A program made the position numbers and the translations under genes. From Gammaproteobacteria bacterium (GTDB taxonomy: Bacteria > Pseudomonadota > Gammaproteobacteria > S012-40), in contig JAOUMY010000002.1 of assembly GCA_029881255.1 (NCBI GenBank), positions 186,001 through 250,000 on the forward strand: a DNA stretch of 64,000 nucleotides, read 5' to 3'. This document shows, piece by piece, positions 1 through 10,560 of this stretch. Below the pieces are notes generated by a model. That model saw only the letters and a list, made by a program, of their open reading frames with translations. It did no database searches and was not told where the DNA came from. Numbering within the stretch: the first letter of the stretch is position 1; the number at the start of each line of letters is the position of its first letter.

Positions 1-25
1 CTATTTCTGTTAGCAGTGGCTTATC

Positions 26-1069
26 TTAATCTCCCGTGTCCGTCTTGGCAATTTGTGCTTCCAAATTTTTTATTTTTTGTTCGAGTTGCTCAATTTGTCG
101 CAATTTCACGGTATTTTTACGCCAGCTGCGATTGTCCTGCACAGGTATTCCCGACGAATACACACCGGGCTCGGTAATCGACTTGGTTACCATCGACATA
201 CCGGTAAAGTGTACATTGTCTGCAATAGTTATGTGTCCATTAAAACCACTACCACCACCAAGTGTGCAATTCTTACCGATGCGGGTACTGCCCGAAATAC
301 CTGTCTCTGCAGCCGCGACAGTGTTTTCGCCAATATAGCAATTGTGCGCGACGTGAATCTGGTCGTCGAGTTTAACGCCATCTTCGAGTACTGTCGGCTC
401 TAGCGCTCCACAATCGACAGTCGTACTAGCACCGATCTCCACACAATTGCCTATTCGTACGCCGCCGATTTGAGGAATTTTGACCCAGCGCTCGCCATCT
501 TTGGCTATTCCGAATCCATCGGCACCAATAACACAGGCAGAATGAAAAATGCACTCTTTCCCTGTAACCACATCATCATAGAAAGTCACATTCGCAAATA
601 GCCGTGTACCCTCACCGATTATACAGTCGTTGCCAATAACACTCCCTGCGCCAATACTAACGCCGGAAGTGATAACACTTCGCTCACCGATCACCACATA
701 GGGACCGATATTTACATCGGCGCTGACATTGGCGCTCTCTGCGATAATCGCTGTCGGGTGTATCACGCCCAATTGCGGCGCCTGGCCACTCATGTAAGTC
801 GCGATACGTGCGTAAGCGAGATAAGGATTATCACAGATTAGCGCATCAACGGGACATTCATCTGCAAGCTCTGGCGCGACGATAACCGCACCGGCCTGTG
901 TTTGCTTGAGAAACTTTTGATATTTGCGATTGGAGAGAAAGCTGATTTGCTCAGAATTCGCCTTCTCTAGAGTAGCTATCCCCAGAATTTTACGCTCAGC
1001 ATCACCCCTTAGCTGCCCTTTTACCAGAGCAGCCAGCTCACCCAGGCTGGCACCGCGCAACATTCGCAT
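26..1069 (-). CDS. lpxD: UDP-3-O-acylglucosamine N-acyltransferase LpxD
   Basis: LpxD adds the second (N-linked) hydroxyacyl chain from acyl-ACP to UDP-3-O-acyl-glucosamine in lipid A synthesis, in the cytoplasm. The 347-residue protein has the family architecture: an N-terminal uridine-binding domain (about 1-100), a long left-handed beta-helix of hexapeptide repeats (about 105-300) and a C-terminal helix rich in Glu/Lys/Gln. The catalytic histidine lies in the motif IHVAHNC at residue 239, the same number as in E. coli. It is the last complete minus-strand gene of the block; fabZ/lpxA would be expected just outside the window. It starts 9 nt after the ompH stop, so co-transcription is likely. 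A second in-frame ATG two codons in is an alternative start. Confidence 0.96.
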   Translation of the reverse strand: MRMLRGASLGELAALVKGQLRGDAERKILGIATLEKANSEQISFLSNRKYQKFLKQTQAGAVIVAPELADECPVDALICDNPYLAYARIATYMSGQAPQLGVIHPTAIIAESANVSADVNIGPYVVIGERSVITSGVSIGAGSVIGNDCIIGEGTRLFANVTFYDDVVTGKECIFHSACVIGADGFGIAKDGERWVKIPQIGGVRIGNCVEIGASTTVDCGALEPTVLEDGVKLDDQIHVAHNCYIGENTVAAAETGISGSTRIGKNCTLGGGSGFNGHITIADNVHFTGMSMVTKSITEPGVYSSGIPVQDNRSWRKNTVKLRQIEQLEQKIKNLEAQIAKTDTGD

Positions 1070-1078
1070 AATGAATAA

Positions 1079-1582
1079 CTATTTCTTCTTTTTGAGTTCG
1101 CTTAAAACCTGTTCCGTCACATCTACAGATTCGCTCATATAGATGACTCCTTCGGCCAACAACACATCAAACTTCTGCTGCTTTGCATATTGCTGGATGA
1201 TACCGACCATTTCCCGTTGCAGTTTTTCAAGCAAGTCATTGCGCTTGAAATTAAGGTCATCACGAAATGCTTCCTGGTCACGTTGGAAATCCCGTTTCTT
1301 GGCGAGGATTTCACGTTCTAATTTACCGCGCTCAGCTTCGCTCATGATAGTGCCATTGCGCGCAAGACGTTCTTCCAGCGAACGCACACTCTTTTGCAAT
1401 TCCACCAGCTCTCGTTCTCTTGGCGCGAACTCATTCTGTAACGACGTTCGAGCACTTTCCGCCTGTGGCGCTTCTTCCATCACACGCGCGATATTGACCA
1501 CGCCAATCTTTAATTCGGCAGCAACCAGCGGCGAAAACATCAACGTCATCGCTGATACCAACCAGAGCTTTTTCAATTTCAC
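1079..1582 (-). CDS. skp: OmpH/Skp-family periplasmic chaperone
   Basis: Skp (OmpH) is a trimeric periplasmic holdase that carries unfolded outer-membrane proteins to the BAM complex. The 167-residue product starts with a signal peptide (MKLKKLWLVSAMTLMFSPLV, cleaved after about residue 22) followed by the family opening strand KIGVVNIARVM. The middle (about 45-135) is highly charged and helical, fitting the coiled-coil tentacles of Skp. It lies between bamA and lpxD, the position it has in many gammaproteobacteria, 17 nt from bamA. Length and order are ordinary. Confidence 0.93.
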   Translation of the reverse strand: MKLKKLWLVSAMTLMFSPLVAAELKIGVVNIARVMEEAPQAESARTSLQNEFAPRERELVELQKSVRSLEERLARNGTIMSEAERGKLEREILAKKRDFQRDQEAFRDDLNFKRNDLLEKLQREMVGIIQQYAKQQKFDVLLAEGVIYMSESVDVTEQVLSELKKKK

Positions 1583-1599
1583 TTTTCTTCTCCTTACTA

Positions 1600-3987
1600 T
1601 TAATACGGTGCGCCAATTGAGAACTGAAATTCTCGCAACTGGTCGTCCGCTCGGAATCGTAGCGGCAAGGCATAGCTAAACCGCAGAGCTCCCATAGGTG
1701 TAATCCAGATGAATGATGCGCCATAGGAAACCCTGAATTCGCGCGCAATATCCCATAGATTGTCGATGCTGGTTGGGTTTGGTGCACTCGGCCCATCCAG
1801 GTAGCCACCATCAACAAACAAGCTAAAACGCGTGGAACGACTGTCTTCGGAAAACGGCATCGGAAATACCAACTCAGCAGTACCGGTTACACGTCTATCA
1901 CCACCGATACGCACCTTTCCTAATCCTTCACAATTTGGCACTACTCCTGTATATGTTACTGGTGGATTATAATTACAAAGCTGTTCTACAGGTCCCAAGC
2001 TTCGTTCTTCGAAGCCACGTACACTCTGGCCACCACCAGCAAAATAATTTTCGTAAAACGGTAACTCAGTCCCCAAATATCCATGAGCATAGGAGAAGTT
2101 ACCTTCCAAATGCATAGTGATATCTTTAAACAATGGTATATACCACTGATGCCGGTAGTTCAATTTATAGTAGTTTGTTTTCGTCACAACGGGTGCAGAC
2201 GCATCTGCCGACAGGGTTATATAGGTACCGGAATCGGCGAAAAGGATATGGTTCCGAGTATCGTATGACCACGCCCCTGAAACCGACAATGTATAGTAAT
2301 CGCGCTTCTTCTCACCATTCAGTTCATCACGAAAACTCTGCGTCGTTTCGTCACCGATGGTAATACCCGTATTCTCAAGATTGAGACCGGCACGCGCCGA
2401 TCTGAATTCACTCAGTGGAATACCGAGAGACATGCTAGCGCCAGTGACGTCAGCCGTATAGGCACCCACCGTTGTGGTAAATTGGGAAATATTGGTACGT
2501 CGGGATGACAGACTGATACTGCGACTAATACCATCGACAGTGTAATATGGATCGGAAAGCGACAGGCTGAAGACACGACTGATTTGGCTATTGTTGACTT
2601 CTACTCCAACACGCCTGCCTGTTCCCAGGAAGTTAGTCTGATTGACGCTACCGGAAACAATAAATCCCGAATCGCCGCCATAACCAACAGCTGCCTGGAT
2701 ATTACCCGATGGCCGTTCTACTACGGTGAAATTCACATCCACCACGTCGGTACGCCCTGGGACCGGCGGCGTTTCGATATTGATGTTGTCCTCAAAAAAT
2801 CCTGTGCGCTGTAATCGAACCTTGGAACGGTTAATCTTACTTGTCGATATCCAGCCACCTTCCAACTGACGCATCTCGCGACGCATGACTTCATCCTGGG
2901 TTTTGATATTACCCGTGAAGTTGACGCGACGTACGTACACACGTTTACCAGGATCAACGAAAAACACGAGTGAAACTTGATTCTTCTCGTCCTTGTGAAA
3001 CTCCGGCGCTGGATTGACATTGGCGAACGCATAACCCTCTTCACTAAGGCGTTCACTAATGCGGGTGCTAGTCTCCGTTATTTCTTTACGCGAGAAAACC
3101 TGGCCACCACTGACTGTCATTACTTTGCGCATCTCGACTTCAGGAATAATGATGTCACCACGCAAACTCACTTCTTTAACAAAGAACTTCTCGCCTTCAT
3201 CAACATTAACTGTGACAAACACGTCTTTCTTATCCGGCGAGATGCTGACCTGCGTCGATTCAATATTAAAGTTCACATAGCCGCGGTCCATATAATAGGA
3301 GCGTATGATTTCAAGGTCGGCCTGCAACTTCTCACGGGAATATTTGCTGGAACTGGACAACAGTGCAAGAAACGAATGCTCGCCTGAATTAAGTTTGGAC
3401 AACAGCAACTCATCGCTGAATGATTCATTTCCAATCAGATTGATCTGACGAATCCGAGCCACCTCGCCTTCATCTATAGTCAAATCAATAGCGACGCGAT
3501 TACGTTCCTGTTCAAGGATGCGTGAACTGATCGATACGCCATAACGGCCTAATGAAAAATACTGGCGCTGTAGTTCAAGCTCTACGCGTTCGAGCAAAGA
3601 ACGGTTGAAAACTCGCCCGTCGGCGAGCCCGATTTTTTTCAACTCTGTAGTCAAATCTTCGGTGCTGATTTCTTCATTGCCTTTGATAGTGATCTTGGCA
3701 ATGGACGGACGTTCAACCAGGCGTACAACCAGTGTGTCGCCATCGCGCAACACTTGTACGTCGTTAAAAAAACCGGTGCCGAACAAGGCGCTGATCGCCT
3801 GTTCGACGCGAATCTGGTCAAACTTGTCCCCTTCCTTGACCGGCAGGTAATTCAGCACAGTATCTTCACTGATCCGTTCTGCACCTTCAATGCGAATCTG
3901 TTTTACGGTAAACGCATCAAACGCCAGCAATAACGGCGAATATAACAGAACCAGAACGACTATCAGACGAATCACAACGCTCATCAA
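1600..3987 (-). CDS. bamA: Outer-membrane protein assembly factor BamA
   Basis: BamA is the Omp85-family core of the BAM complex that folds beta-barrel proteins into the outer membrane. The 795-residue protein has a signal peptide (about 1-22), five POTRA domains (about 23-420; for example FTVKQIRIEGAERIS opens POTRA1) and a 16-strand barrel. The barrel contains the VRGF motif (QSVRGFEER) of the lid loop. The C-terminus ends in Tyr (FSIGAPY) rather than the usual Phe, still an aromatic terminal residue. Genes on both sides (rseP, ompH) match the classic order, with only 5 nt to rseP. Two ATG codons are adjacent at the start; either could be used. Confidence 0.97.
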   Translation of the reverse strand: MMSVVIRLIVVLVLLYSPLLLAFDAFTVKQIRIEGAERISEDTVLNYLPVKEGDKFDQIRVEQAISALFGTGFFNDVQVLRDGDTLVVRLVERPSIAKITIKGNEEISTEDLTTELKKIGLADGRVFNRSLLERVELELQRQYFSLGRYGVSISSRILEQERNRVAIDLTIDEGEVARIRQINLIGNESFSDELLLSKLNSGEHSFLALLSSSSKYSREKLQADLEIIRSYYMDRGYVNFNIESTQVSISPDKKDVFVTVNVDEGEKFFVKEVSLRGDIIIPEVEMRKVMTVSGGQVFSRKEITETSTRISERLSEEGYAFANVNPAPEFHKDEKNQVSLVFFVDPGKRVYVRRVNFTGNIKTQDEVMRREMRQLEGGWISTSKINRSKVRLQRTGFFEDNINIETPPVPGRTDVVDVNFTVVERPSGNIQAAVGYGGDSGFIVSGSVNQTNFLGTGRRVGVEVNNSQISRVFSLSLSDPYYTVDGISRSISLSSRRTNISQFTTTVGAYTADVTGASMSLGIPLSEFRSARAGLNLENTGITIGDETTQSFRDELNGEKKRDYYTLSVSGAWSYDTRNHILFADSGTYITLSADASAPVVTKTNYYKLNYRHQWYIPLFKDITMHLEGNFSYAHGYLGTELPFYENYFAGGGQSVRGFEERSLGPVEQLCNYNPPVTYTGVVPNCEGLGKVRIGGDRRVTGTAELVFPMPFSEDSRSTRFSLFVDGGYLDGPSAPNPTSIDNLWDIAREFRVSYGASFIWITPMGALRFSYALPLRFRADDQLREFQFSIGAPY

Positions 3988-3992
3988 AACCC

Positions 3993-5357
3993 TTAACCAA
4001 TCAGCCGATTAATATCGTTAAACAATGCCATAAACATCAGTGCGCCTATCATAACAACACCGATTTTCTGCCCAATTATCTGCGTCTCTTCAGAAACGGG
4101 GCTTCCTTTGAAAAATTCGACCAGATAGTACAACAAATGGCCGCCGTCCAGAATGGGAACCGGTAAAAGATTCAACACGCCCAGACTGACGCTGACGATG
4201 GCGAGAAAGGAAAGAAAAGGCACGATACCGATTTGCGCGGTCTGGCCGGCATATTGAGCGATACTGATCGGTCCACTCAAGTTTTCAAGTGATGCCTGTC
4301 CGGACAACATTTTCCACATCATGCGCAATGTAAGAATCGACATATCCCAGGTCTTGCTGATTGCAGCGGGTATTGCAGCAAGCAGTGAATACTGTTGAAT
4401 TGCACGATAGGCTTCAAATAGACCGTCGGGCACCAGTGGCGACGCACCCACCCTACCGATCACAGCATCCTGAACCTCAACACGCGCAGGCGTTACTCGG
4501 ATATCCAATTCAGCCCCATTGCGCTCAATCCCGACAATAATTTCCTGTTCCGGTTTGCCACGTACATATTCCGCCCATTTGACCCAGTCGTTCATGGGCT
4601 GACCGTCAACGCGAACGATCACATCCCCATGTTGAAACCCCGCTGCCACGGCTGCACCATCTGCCTGTAAATCTCCAATTACCGCAGGCAATATCGGGCG
4701 CAAAGGTGTCATACCGAGATATTGCAGAAAATTTTCCTGAATGGCGTCGACCGGTGTTTCGGACACGTCCATAACTAAGACGGCTTCGCTCTGATCCTCA
4801 TGGCGTACACCGAGTTCTACCTGACCACCTTTCATGACTGAGCCAACCAGCGACAATCGCATCGCCTCTAATGTCGGCGTTTTCTCACCATCGACGGAAA
4901 TGATTTCGTCACCCGTCTGCAATCCCGCACGAGCGAATGGTGTTTCTGAGATAACATCACCGACGAGCGGCTTGAGACCAGGCACGCCGAGCATAAAGAT
5001 CAACGCATAGGCTATGATGGCAAAAGCAAAATTAAACAGCGGACCGGCAGCGACAACGGCAACGCGAGAAGACAGTGGCTTGCGATTAAATGCTCGATGG
5101 ACTTCTGCCTCATCTACCGGACCTTCCCGTTCATCCAGCATCTTGACGTAGCCGCCAAGAGGTATGGCTGCCAGGACATATTCTGTTCCGTCAGTCTTAC
5201 CCGTCCGCTGCCAGATAGGTTTACCAAATCCGATTGAAAAACGCAGTACTTTGACGCCCGCCTTGCGTGCGACCCAGTAATGGCCAAATTCGTGAATCGC
5301 GATCAATAAGCCCAGCGCGATAACGAAAAATACGACTGAATAGAGAAAACCATCCAT
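3993..5357 (-). CDS. rseP: Site-2 intramembrane zinc metalloprotease RseP
   Basis: RseP cleaves anti-sigma factor RseA and signal-peptide remnants within the inner membrane and so feeds the sigma-E envelope stress response. In this 454-residue protein the zinc site HEFGH falls at residues 22-26 inside the first membrane segment. Two PDZ domains occupy the periplasmic middle (about 115-300). The third metal ligand is in the NLLPVPILDGG motif near residue 404. A membrane helix follows the LDG region near the C-terminus. Position between dxr and bamA is the usual one, and the 5-6 nt spacings point to one transcript. Confidence 0.96.
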   Translation of the reverse strand: MDGFLYSVVFFVIALGLLIAIHEFGHYWVARKAGVKVLRFSIGFGKPIWQRTGKTDGTEYVLAAIPLGGYVKMLDEREGPVDEAEVHRAFNRKPLSSRVAVVAAGPLFNFAFAIIAYALIFMLGVPGLKPLVGDVISETPFARAGLQTGDEIISVDGEKTPTLEAMRLSLVGSVMKGGQVELGVRHEDQSEAVLVMDVSETPVDAIQENFLQYLGMTPLRPILPAVIGDLQADGAAVAAGFQHGDVIVRVDGQPMNDWVKWAEYVRGKPEQEIIVGIERNGAELDIRVTPARVEVQDAVIGRVGASPLVPDGLFEAYRAIQQYSLLAAIPAAISKTWDMSILTLRMMWKMLSGQASLENLSGPISIAQYAGQTAQIGIVPFLSFLAIVSVSLGVLNLLPVPILDGGHLLYYLVEFFKGSPVSEETQIIGQKIGVVMIGALMFMALFNDINRLIG

Positions 5358-5363
5358 TTATGA

Positions 5364-6548
5364 TTATCGCTTTATCTCTTCGACCTTTTCTGTGGCAATG
5401 GAGCGTGCTGCTTCATCGTCGCCCAGTATTACCGCCAATTCCTGTGCATCATGAATCGACACCTGCTCAAGTGTGTGCTCGATTATTTGAGGAATTGAGG
5501 TAAAGGAAATCTTTTCTTCCAGAAACGCTTCAACGGCGATTTCATTAGCGGCATTGAGTATTGCCGTCGCCGTGCCGCCACGACGCAAAGCATCATATGA
5601 GAGTCTTAGACAGGGAAATCGTTCAAAATCGGGGGTCTCAAAATCCAGTCGTGCGATCTCAAACAGATTCAGAGGGGCCACACCTGATGTGTGACGTTCA
5701 GGCCAGGCCATAGCGTGGGCGATCGGCGTACGCATATCCGGATTGCCCAGTTGCGCCAACACCGAACCATCGGCGTACTGCACCATAGAATGAATCACAC
5801 TCTGCGGGTGTACAACAACCTGGATATCGTCGGCAGAGGCATTGAATAACCAACGGGCCTCTATCACCTCCAGTCCTTTGTTCATCATACTTGCCGAATC
5901 GACGGAGATCTTACGCCCCATATCCCAATTAGGATGGGCACAGGCCTGATCCGGAGTAACATCGTGCAACTCAGCAAGCGAACGGGTGCGAAATGGTCCT
6001 CCCGACGCGGTAAGCAGAATCTTTGTCACCCCCTGGGCGCGCAAATCACCGTGATAATTGACCGGCATGCACTGAAAAATGGCGTTGTGCTCGCTATCGA
6101 TGGGCAGTAATTCTGCGCCATTCTTTTTGACTTCGTCGATGAGGATTTGCCCGGACAAGACCAAGGCTTCTTTATTGGCCAACAACACACGCTTACCACT
6201 ACGTGCTGCCGACAGAGTCGGGCGCAAGCCGGCAGCACCGACGATAGCCGCCATGACCTGTTGCACCTCATCCAATGACGCGACTTTTTCCAGCCCAGCT
6301 ATGCCTTGCAGTACCGTAATATCGGAGATACCCGCTGTTTTCAACCGTTGTTCAAGCTGAGTAGCGGCATTTTCGTCAACCATCACCGCATACTGCGGAC
6401 GAAATTGCTGACATTGTTGAAACAGTCGCTCGACCTGTTTTCGTGCGGTCAAGGCAACCACGCGATACTTGTCGCTATGCTGCGAAATGACATCCAGTGT
6501 GCTCAGGCCTATCGAACCCGTAGAACCCAGAACGGTTACGCCAATCAC
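5364..6548 (-). CDS. dxr: 1-deoxy-D-xylulose 5-phosphate reductoisomerase
   Basis: Dxr (IspC) catalyses the NADPH-dependent rearrangement and reduction of DXP to MEP, the committed step of the non-mevalonate isoprenoid pathway. The 394-residue protein begins with the dinucleotide-binding motif GSTGSIG at 8-14. It carries the substrate and metal region [13 protein letters not shown] and the later family signature [19 protein letters not shown]. Downstream uppS uses the isoprenoids this pathway makes for the undecaprenyl carrier. Gaps to cdsA and rseP are 3 and 6 nt, so it sits inside the same operon. Confidence 0.97.
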   Translation of the reverse strand: MIGVTVLGSTGSIGLSTLDVISQHSDKYRVVALTARKQVERLFQQCQQFRPQYAVMVDENAATQLEQRLKTAGISDITVLQGIAGLEKVASLDEVQQVMAAIVGAAGLRPTLSAARSGKRVLLANKEALVLSGQILIDEVKKNGAELLPIDSEHNAIFQCMPVNYHGDLRAQGVTKILLTASGGPFRTRSLAELHDVTPDQACAHPNWDMGRKISVDSASMMNKGLEVIEARWLFNASADDIQVVVHPQSVIHSMVQYADGSVLAQLGNPDMRTPIAHAMAWPERHTSGVAPLNLFEIARLDFETPDFERFPCLRLSYDALRRGGTATAILNAANEIAVEAFLEEKISFTSIPQIIEHTLEQVSIHDAQELAVILGDDEAARSIATEKVEEIKR

Positions 6549-6551
6549 CGT

Positions 6552-7373
6552 TTATATCTCCAGAAGTTGTATGCCAAGCACAAACAGTGGCGCAGCAGCC
6601 GTGACACTGTCGATACGATCAAGTACGCCTCCATGCCCAGGCAGGATATTACCGCTGTCCTTCACGCCGGCGCGTCGTTTATACAGACTTTCCAATAAAT
6701 CGCCTTCTACCGACACCAACACGATCACCAGACACATCAATACAAATTCGATCATTTTGTCGCTACTGATTTCCAGCCAAAACATACCGCCAAGCAATAC
6801 ATAGATCGTAGCGAACAACAGAGCGCCCATCACGCCTTCACGAGACTTACCTGGGCTTACCTTGGGAGCCAGTTTGTTGCGTCCAAATTTTCTGCCGACA
6901 AAATAGGCACCGCTATCGGCCACCCATATCAATACGAACATGAATAACAACCAATGCGCACCACCGTCTCGTCCGTGCAACACAACTAAGGATAACCAGG
7001 TCGGAATTAACAACAGCAAACCGACCAATATATTCAAAGGTAAAGCCGAGGCGGACATGCCTTGTTGACCCTGATAACTGACTATAAGAAACAGAGCAAA
7101 CAACCACCATGCAGCGGAGGCAAATAGTATGGTGTGAAGAATTTGAGTTTCATGACGTTGATCCAAAAGAACAAACATCATGGCGGCGACGATCAAAACA
7201 TATACCGCGCGTAAAACTGGCTGGCGGATACCAATAATGCGCGTCCATTCCCACGCGCCTATGGCAACAAACACGGCCAGAACATAAGCCAGGTGCTCGC
7301 TGCTCAGGGCATAAATTCCCCAGACAACGAGAGGGATGAGCGCCAGTGCGGTAAGGATTCGGTGCTTAAGCAC
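6552..7373 (-). CDS. cdsA: Phosphatidate cytidylyltransferase CdsA
   Basis: CdsA makes CDP-diacylglycerol from phosphatidate and CTP, the branch point to all bacterial phospholipids. The 273-residue product is a polytopic inner-membrane protein with about eight hydrophobic segments. The C-terminal half has the family signature: SPGKSREG, then KRRAGVKDSG and LPGHGGVLDRIDS, which hold the acidic metal-binding residues. The start overlaps the end of uppS by 8 nt, indicating translational coupling. Confidence 0.96.
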   Translation of the reverse strand: MLKHRILTALALIPLVVWGIYALSSEHLAYVLAVFVAIGAWEWTRIIGIRQPVLRAVYVLIVAAMMFVLLDQRHETQILHTILFASAAWWLFALFLIVSYQGQQGMSASALPLNILVGLLLLIPTWLSLVVLHGRDGGAHWLLFMFVLIWVADSGAYFVGRKFGRNKLAPKVSPGKSREGVMGALLFATIYVLLGGMFWLEISSDKMIEFVLMCLVIVLVSVEGDLLESLYKRRAGVKDSGNILPGHGGVLDRIDSVTAAAPLFVLGIQLLEI

Positions 7374-8136
7374 CCGCCACCTTCTCTATCTGGTCACCTG
7401 TCAGACCAAAGCGGCGTTGACGACGGGTAAACGAGGCAATGGCCTTGTCCAGTTCCCCTTTAGAGAAATCCGGCCATAGCAACTCAGTGAAATACAATTC
7501 AGTATAGGCGAGATCCCACAGCAGGAAGTTGCTAATGCGTTGCTCGCCACCGGTGCGAATGAACAAATCAGGTGTTGGCATATTAGAAAGAGACATGTAT
7601 TGACCAAGCATTTGCTCGTTAATGTCCTCCGGTTCCAATTCGCCTGCCTTGACCTTTGCCGCCAGCTTTTTCGTGGCATTGGTAATATCCCAACGACCAC
7701 CATAATTTGCCGCAATAACCAGTTTTAATCCGGTATTACCGGCAGTCAGGTCTTCAGATTCTTTCGCGCGTGCCTGTATCTTGTCAGAAAATGCTTCCAG
7801 ACCACCGATGATATGTAACTGCACATTGTTCTTATGGAGTTTTTTAACTTCTTTCTTCAGCGCGGTCAGAAACAAATCCATTAACACGCTGACTTCTTTG
7901 GTAGGACGTTGCCAGTTTTCACTACTAAAGGCAAACAAGGTAAGCACTTCAATGCCGTACTCGGTACAGGCCTGTACGGTTTTACGCACCGCTTCCAGTC
8001 CCACACGATGTCCGGCAAATCGTGGCAGACTACGACTCTTGGCCCAGCGTCCGTTGCCATCCATGATGATAGCGATATGTTTCGGCATTTTGGTCGTACC
8101 GATGGGTGTTACCTTGTTGTTCTGGGTATCTGACAT
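7366..8136 (-). CDS. uppS: Isoprenyl transferase (undecaprenyl diphosphate synthase)
   Basis: UppS (IspU) extends farnesyl diphosphate with cis isoprene units to the C55 carrier used for peptidoglycan and surface glycans. The 256-residue protein has the catalytic motif IIMDGNGRWAK with Asp26, then the SSENW motif and the C-terminal RTGGEQRISNFLLWD and ELYF blocks of cis-prenyltransferases. The N-terminus has a short polar extension before the conserved core. It overlaps cdsA by 8 nt. The 145-nt gap to frr upstream is the largest break in this block before rpsB, so an internal promoter there is possible. Confidence 0.97.
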   Translation of the reverse strand: MSDTQNNKVTPIGTTKMPKHIAIIMDGNGRWAKSRSLPRFAGHRVGLEAVRKTVQACTEYGIEVLTLFAFSSENWQRPTKEVSVLMDLFLTALKKEVKKLHKNNVQLHIIGGLEAFSDKIQARAKESEDLTAGNTGLKLVIAANYGGRWDITNATKKLAAKVKAGELEPEDINEQMLGQYMSLSNMPTPDLFIRTGGEQRISNFLLWDLAYTELYFTELLWPDFSKGELDKAIASFTRRQRRFGLTGDQIEKVAGA

Positions 8137-8281
8137 GCCCTGTAGTTCCTGTTATAACACCATTGACCGCTCTTGGCCTGATGACACTCCACATAATTTT
8201 GAACTAGTCCGTCGATGTTCACGGAACAATACTTTCAGCAGCCGAATTCCGTGTGATATCGCTGAACTATTCAAACAACAA

Positions 8282-8839
8282 TTATATTTCCATCAACTCT
8301 TTTTCTTTTTCTTTCAGCATCTCGTCGATGTCAGCGACATATTTGTCGGTAATTTTCTGCACCTGTTCCTGTACTTTGCGATCATCATCCTCGGTGATTT
8401 CCTTGTCCTTGAGCAGGCTTTTCACATCACCCAATACATCGCGACGAATATTACGTACCGCAACCTTGGCGGCCTCGCCTTCTTTGCGCACAACCTTTAT
8501 TAAATCCTTGCGTCGCTCTTCCGTCAGTGGCGGTAAGGGAACGCGGATGAGTGTACCGGAAGTGGCAGGATTCAAACCCAGATCCGAGGTCATGATTGCC
8601 TTTTCTATGACTTGAACCATGTTCTTTTCCCAGGGTGAAATGGCAAGTGTCCGCGCATCCTGTACTGTGACATTGGCCACCTGAGACAAAGGCATCTGGC
8701 TGCCATAATAGTCAACTGTTATTGAATCGAGTAAGGAAGTATGTGCGCGTCCAGTCCGTATCTTGGCCAGGTCAGTCTTCAACGACGCCAGGCTCTTTTT
8801 CATACGGGTCTCTGCATCCTTCTTGAGATCTTCTAACAT
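8282..8839 (-). CDS. frr: Ribosome recycling factor
   Basis: Frr splits post-termination ribosomes together with EF-G. The 185-residue protein has the normal length and the family sequence: an opening three-helix-bundle segment ([18 protein letters not shown]), the domain II core ([20 protein letters not shown]) and the [13 protein letters not shown] segment leading into the last long helix. Its ATG shares one nucleotide with the pyrH stop codon (TAATG), so translation is probably coupled. Confidence 0.97.
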   Translation of the reverse strand: MLEDLKKDAETRMKKSLASLKTDLAKIRTGRAHTSLLDSITVDYYGSQMPLSQVANVTVQDARTLAISPWEKNMVQVIEKAIMTSDLGLNPATSGTLIRVPLPPLTEERRKDLIKVVRKEGEAAKVAVRNIRRDVLGDVKSLLKDKEITEDDDRKVQEQVQKITDKYVADIDEMLKEKEKELMEI

Positions 8840-9561
8840 TAGTCCTCCACTCTTACCAATGTGCCTTCTGCTTCGCCCATCACGACACGCATCATCGCAC
8901 CCGGCTTGAACATATTAAACACACGAATCGGCATCTTCTGATCACGACACAGCGCAATCGCCGCAGTATCCATCACATTGAGCTTGCGCTCTATGACCTG
9001 GTCATAGGTTAAATTAGCATAGAGTTCTGCGTTCGGGTTTTTCATCGGATCCGCTGAGTAGACGCCGTCGACCTTGGTGGCCTTCATCACTATCTGTGCG
9101 CCTATCTCTATACCGCGCAAACTTGCCGCGGAATCGGTAGTGAAAAATGGGTTGCCAGTACCCGCGGCGAAGATGACTACACGCCCTTTCTCAAGATGGC
9201 GGACTGCACGACGGCGGATGTAGTCTTCGCATATCTGGTTTATCTTGAGCGCTGACAAAACCCGCGCATTCAAACCATGCTTCTCTAATGAATCCTGTAG
9301 CGCCAGGGCATTGATTACTGTTGCCAGCATGCCCATTTGATCGCCAGTAACTCGATCCATCCCGGACTCGGCCAGGCCAGCACCGCGAAAGATATTCCCT
9401 CCGCCAACCACCATGCCGACCTGGACGCCGGCGTCAACCAGCTCCTTAATTTCGCTGGCGATCCTGCCGATGATTTTGGGATCTATACCATAATCCGCAT
9501 CACCAAGCAGGGCCTCACCACTGAGTTTGAGCAAGATACGTTTGTATACTGGCTGCGCCAC
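8839..9561 (-). CDS. pyrH: UMP kinase
   Basis: PyrH phosphorylates UMP to UDP in pyrimidine nucleotide synthesis; the bacterial enzyme is a hexamer of the amino-acid-kinase fold. The 240-residue protein starts with the phosphate-binding strand [11 protein letters not shown]. It contains [10 protein letters not shown], the UMP-binding region [14 protein letters not shown], and the segment [20 protein letters not shown]. Location between tsf and frr is the common order. The gap to tsf is 19 nt. Confidence 0.97.
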   Translation of the reverse strand: MAQPVYKRILLKLSGEALLGDADYGIDPKIIGRIASEIKELVDAGVQVGMVVGGGNIFRGAGLAESGMDRVTGDQMGMLATVINALALQDSLEKHGLNARVLSALKINQICEDYIRRRAVRHLEKGRVVIFAAGTGNPFFTTDSAASLRGIEIGAQIVMKATKVDGVYSADPMKNPNAELYANLTYDQVIERKLNVMDTAAIALCRDQKMPIRVFNMFKPGAMMRVVMGEAEGTLVRVED

Positions 9562-9580
9562 GCGTCACTCCGTTTATTGT

Positions 9581-10456
9581 TTAGCCTTTGACCTGTGCCA
9601 TAACCTCTTCGGCAAAGTTCTCTTCTTTCTTCTCGATACCCTCGCCTACTTCAAAGCGCTCAAAACCAACAACCGTCGCGCTGTTGGACTTCAATAACTT
9701 TTCAACGGTGGTGTCAGGGTCTTTAACGAAAGGCTGACCCACCAGGGTGACTTCTTTGAGGAATTTCTTCACGCGGCCTTCAACCATCTTGGCGACGATG
9801 TCTTCCGGCTTACCACTCTCGGCAGCCTGTGCCGTGAAAATTTCACGCTCTTTTTCCAGCAATTCCGCAGGAACCTGAGACTCGTCAACACAAACCGGGC
9901 GACTTGCTGCAATATGCATAGCCACATCCCGCGCCAGTTCCTCATTACCACCTTCCATGGAAACCAGCACAGCAATGCGTGATCCATGAAGATAGGCGCC
10001 TAATGTTCCGGCACTTTCAACAATCTTGAAACGACGTACGCTGATGTTTTCACCGATTTTCGCAATGAGTGCGCGACGTGAAAGATCGACGGTATTGCCG
10101 TCTGCCAAAGCGGTTTCATTTAGTGCCGCGATATCCGCTGGATTATTGGCCAGAGCCGCATCGGCAACTGCGTTTGCGAAACCATTGAAATCATCACCTT
10201 TGGAAACGAAGTCGGTTTCGGAATTGATTTCGACGATAACTGCGCGCTTGTTGCCAGCGTCGATTTTGACCACGACGGTACCTTCAGCTGCGACACGACC
10301 GGCCTTCTTATCAGCCTTAGCCATACCGCTCTTGCGCATGAGTTCGATCGCTGCTTCGATATCGCCGTCGGTTTCGACCAGCGCCTTTTTGCACTCCATC
10401 ATGCCCGCGCCGGTTCTTTCTCTTAACTCCTTCACCAGGGATGCTGTAATTGCCAT
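9581..10456 (-). CDS. tsf: Translation elongation factor Ts
   Basis: EF-Ts is the nucleotide-exchange factor for EF-Tu. I place the start at the ATG giving [20 protein letters not shown], 16 codons inside the longest open frame, because this is where family similarity begins. That gives 291 residues. The N-terminal UBA-like domain carries the signature [13 protein letters not shown], and the core has the second signature [12 protein letters not shown] strong GC-rich hairpin lies between this gene and rpsB upstream and may tune the rpsB/tsf ratio. Confidence 0.96.
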   Translation of the reverse strand: MAITASLVKELRERTGAGMMECKKALVETDGDIEAAIELMRKSGMAKADKKAGRVAAEGTVVVKIDAGNKRAVIVEINSETDFVSKGDDFNGFANAVADAALANNPADIAALNETALADGNTVDLSRRALIAKIGENISVRRFKIVESAGTLGAYLHGSRIAVLVSMEGGNEELARDVAMHIAASRPVCVDESQVPAELLEKEREIFTAQAAESGKPEDIVAKMVEGRVKKFLKEVTLVGQPFVKDPDTTVEKLLKSNSATVVGFERFEVGEGIEKKEENFAEEVMAQVKG

Positions 10457-10491
10457 TGTTTCCAAACCTCTATATTCGCTAGTTAACTGGT

Positions 10492-10516
10492 AAAAGGGGG
10501 GCATTGCCCCCCTTTT
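10492..10516 (-). terminator. Intercistronic hairpin between rpsB and tsf
   Basis: A perfect 11-bp inverted repeat (AAAAGGGGGGC / GCCCCCCTTTT) with a 3-nt loop sits 44 nt after the rpsB stop and 36 nt before the tsf ATG. Read leftward it ends in four T residues, the form of an intrinsic terminator. As tsf probably depends on the rpsB promoter, a partial terminator or attenuator is the likely role. Confidence 0.7.
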
Positions 10517-10560
10517 TCAAAGACGTGTTACCACTTGCCCTAACAGGGTAAGAATTGGAT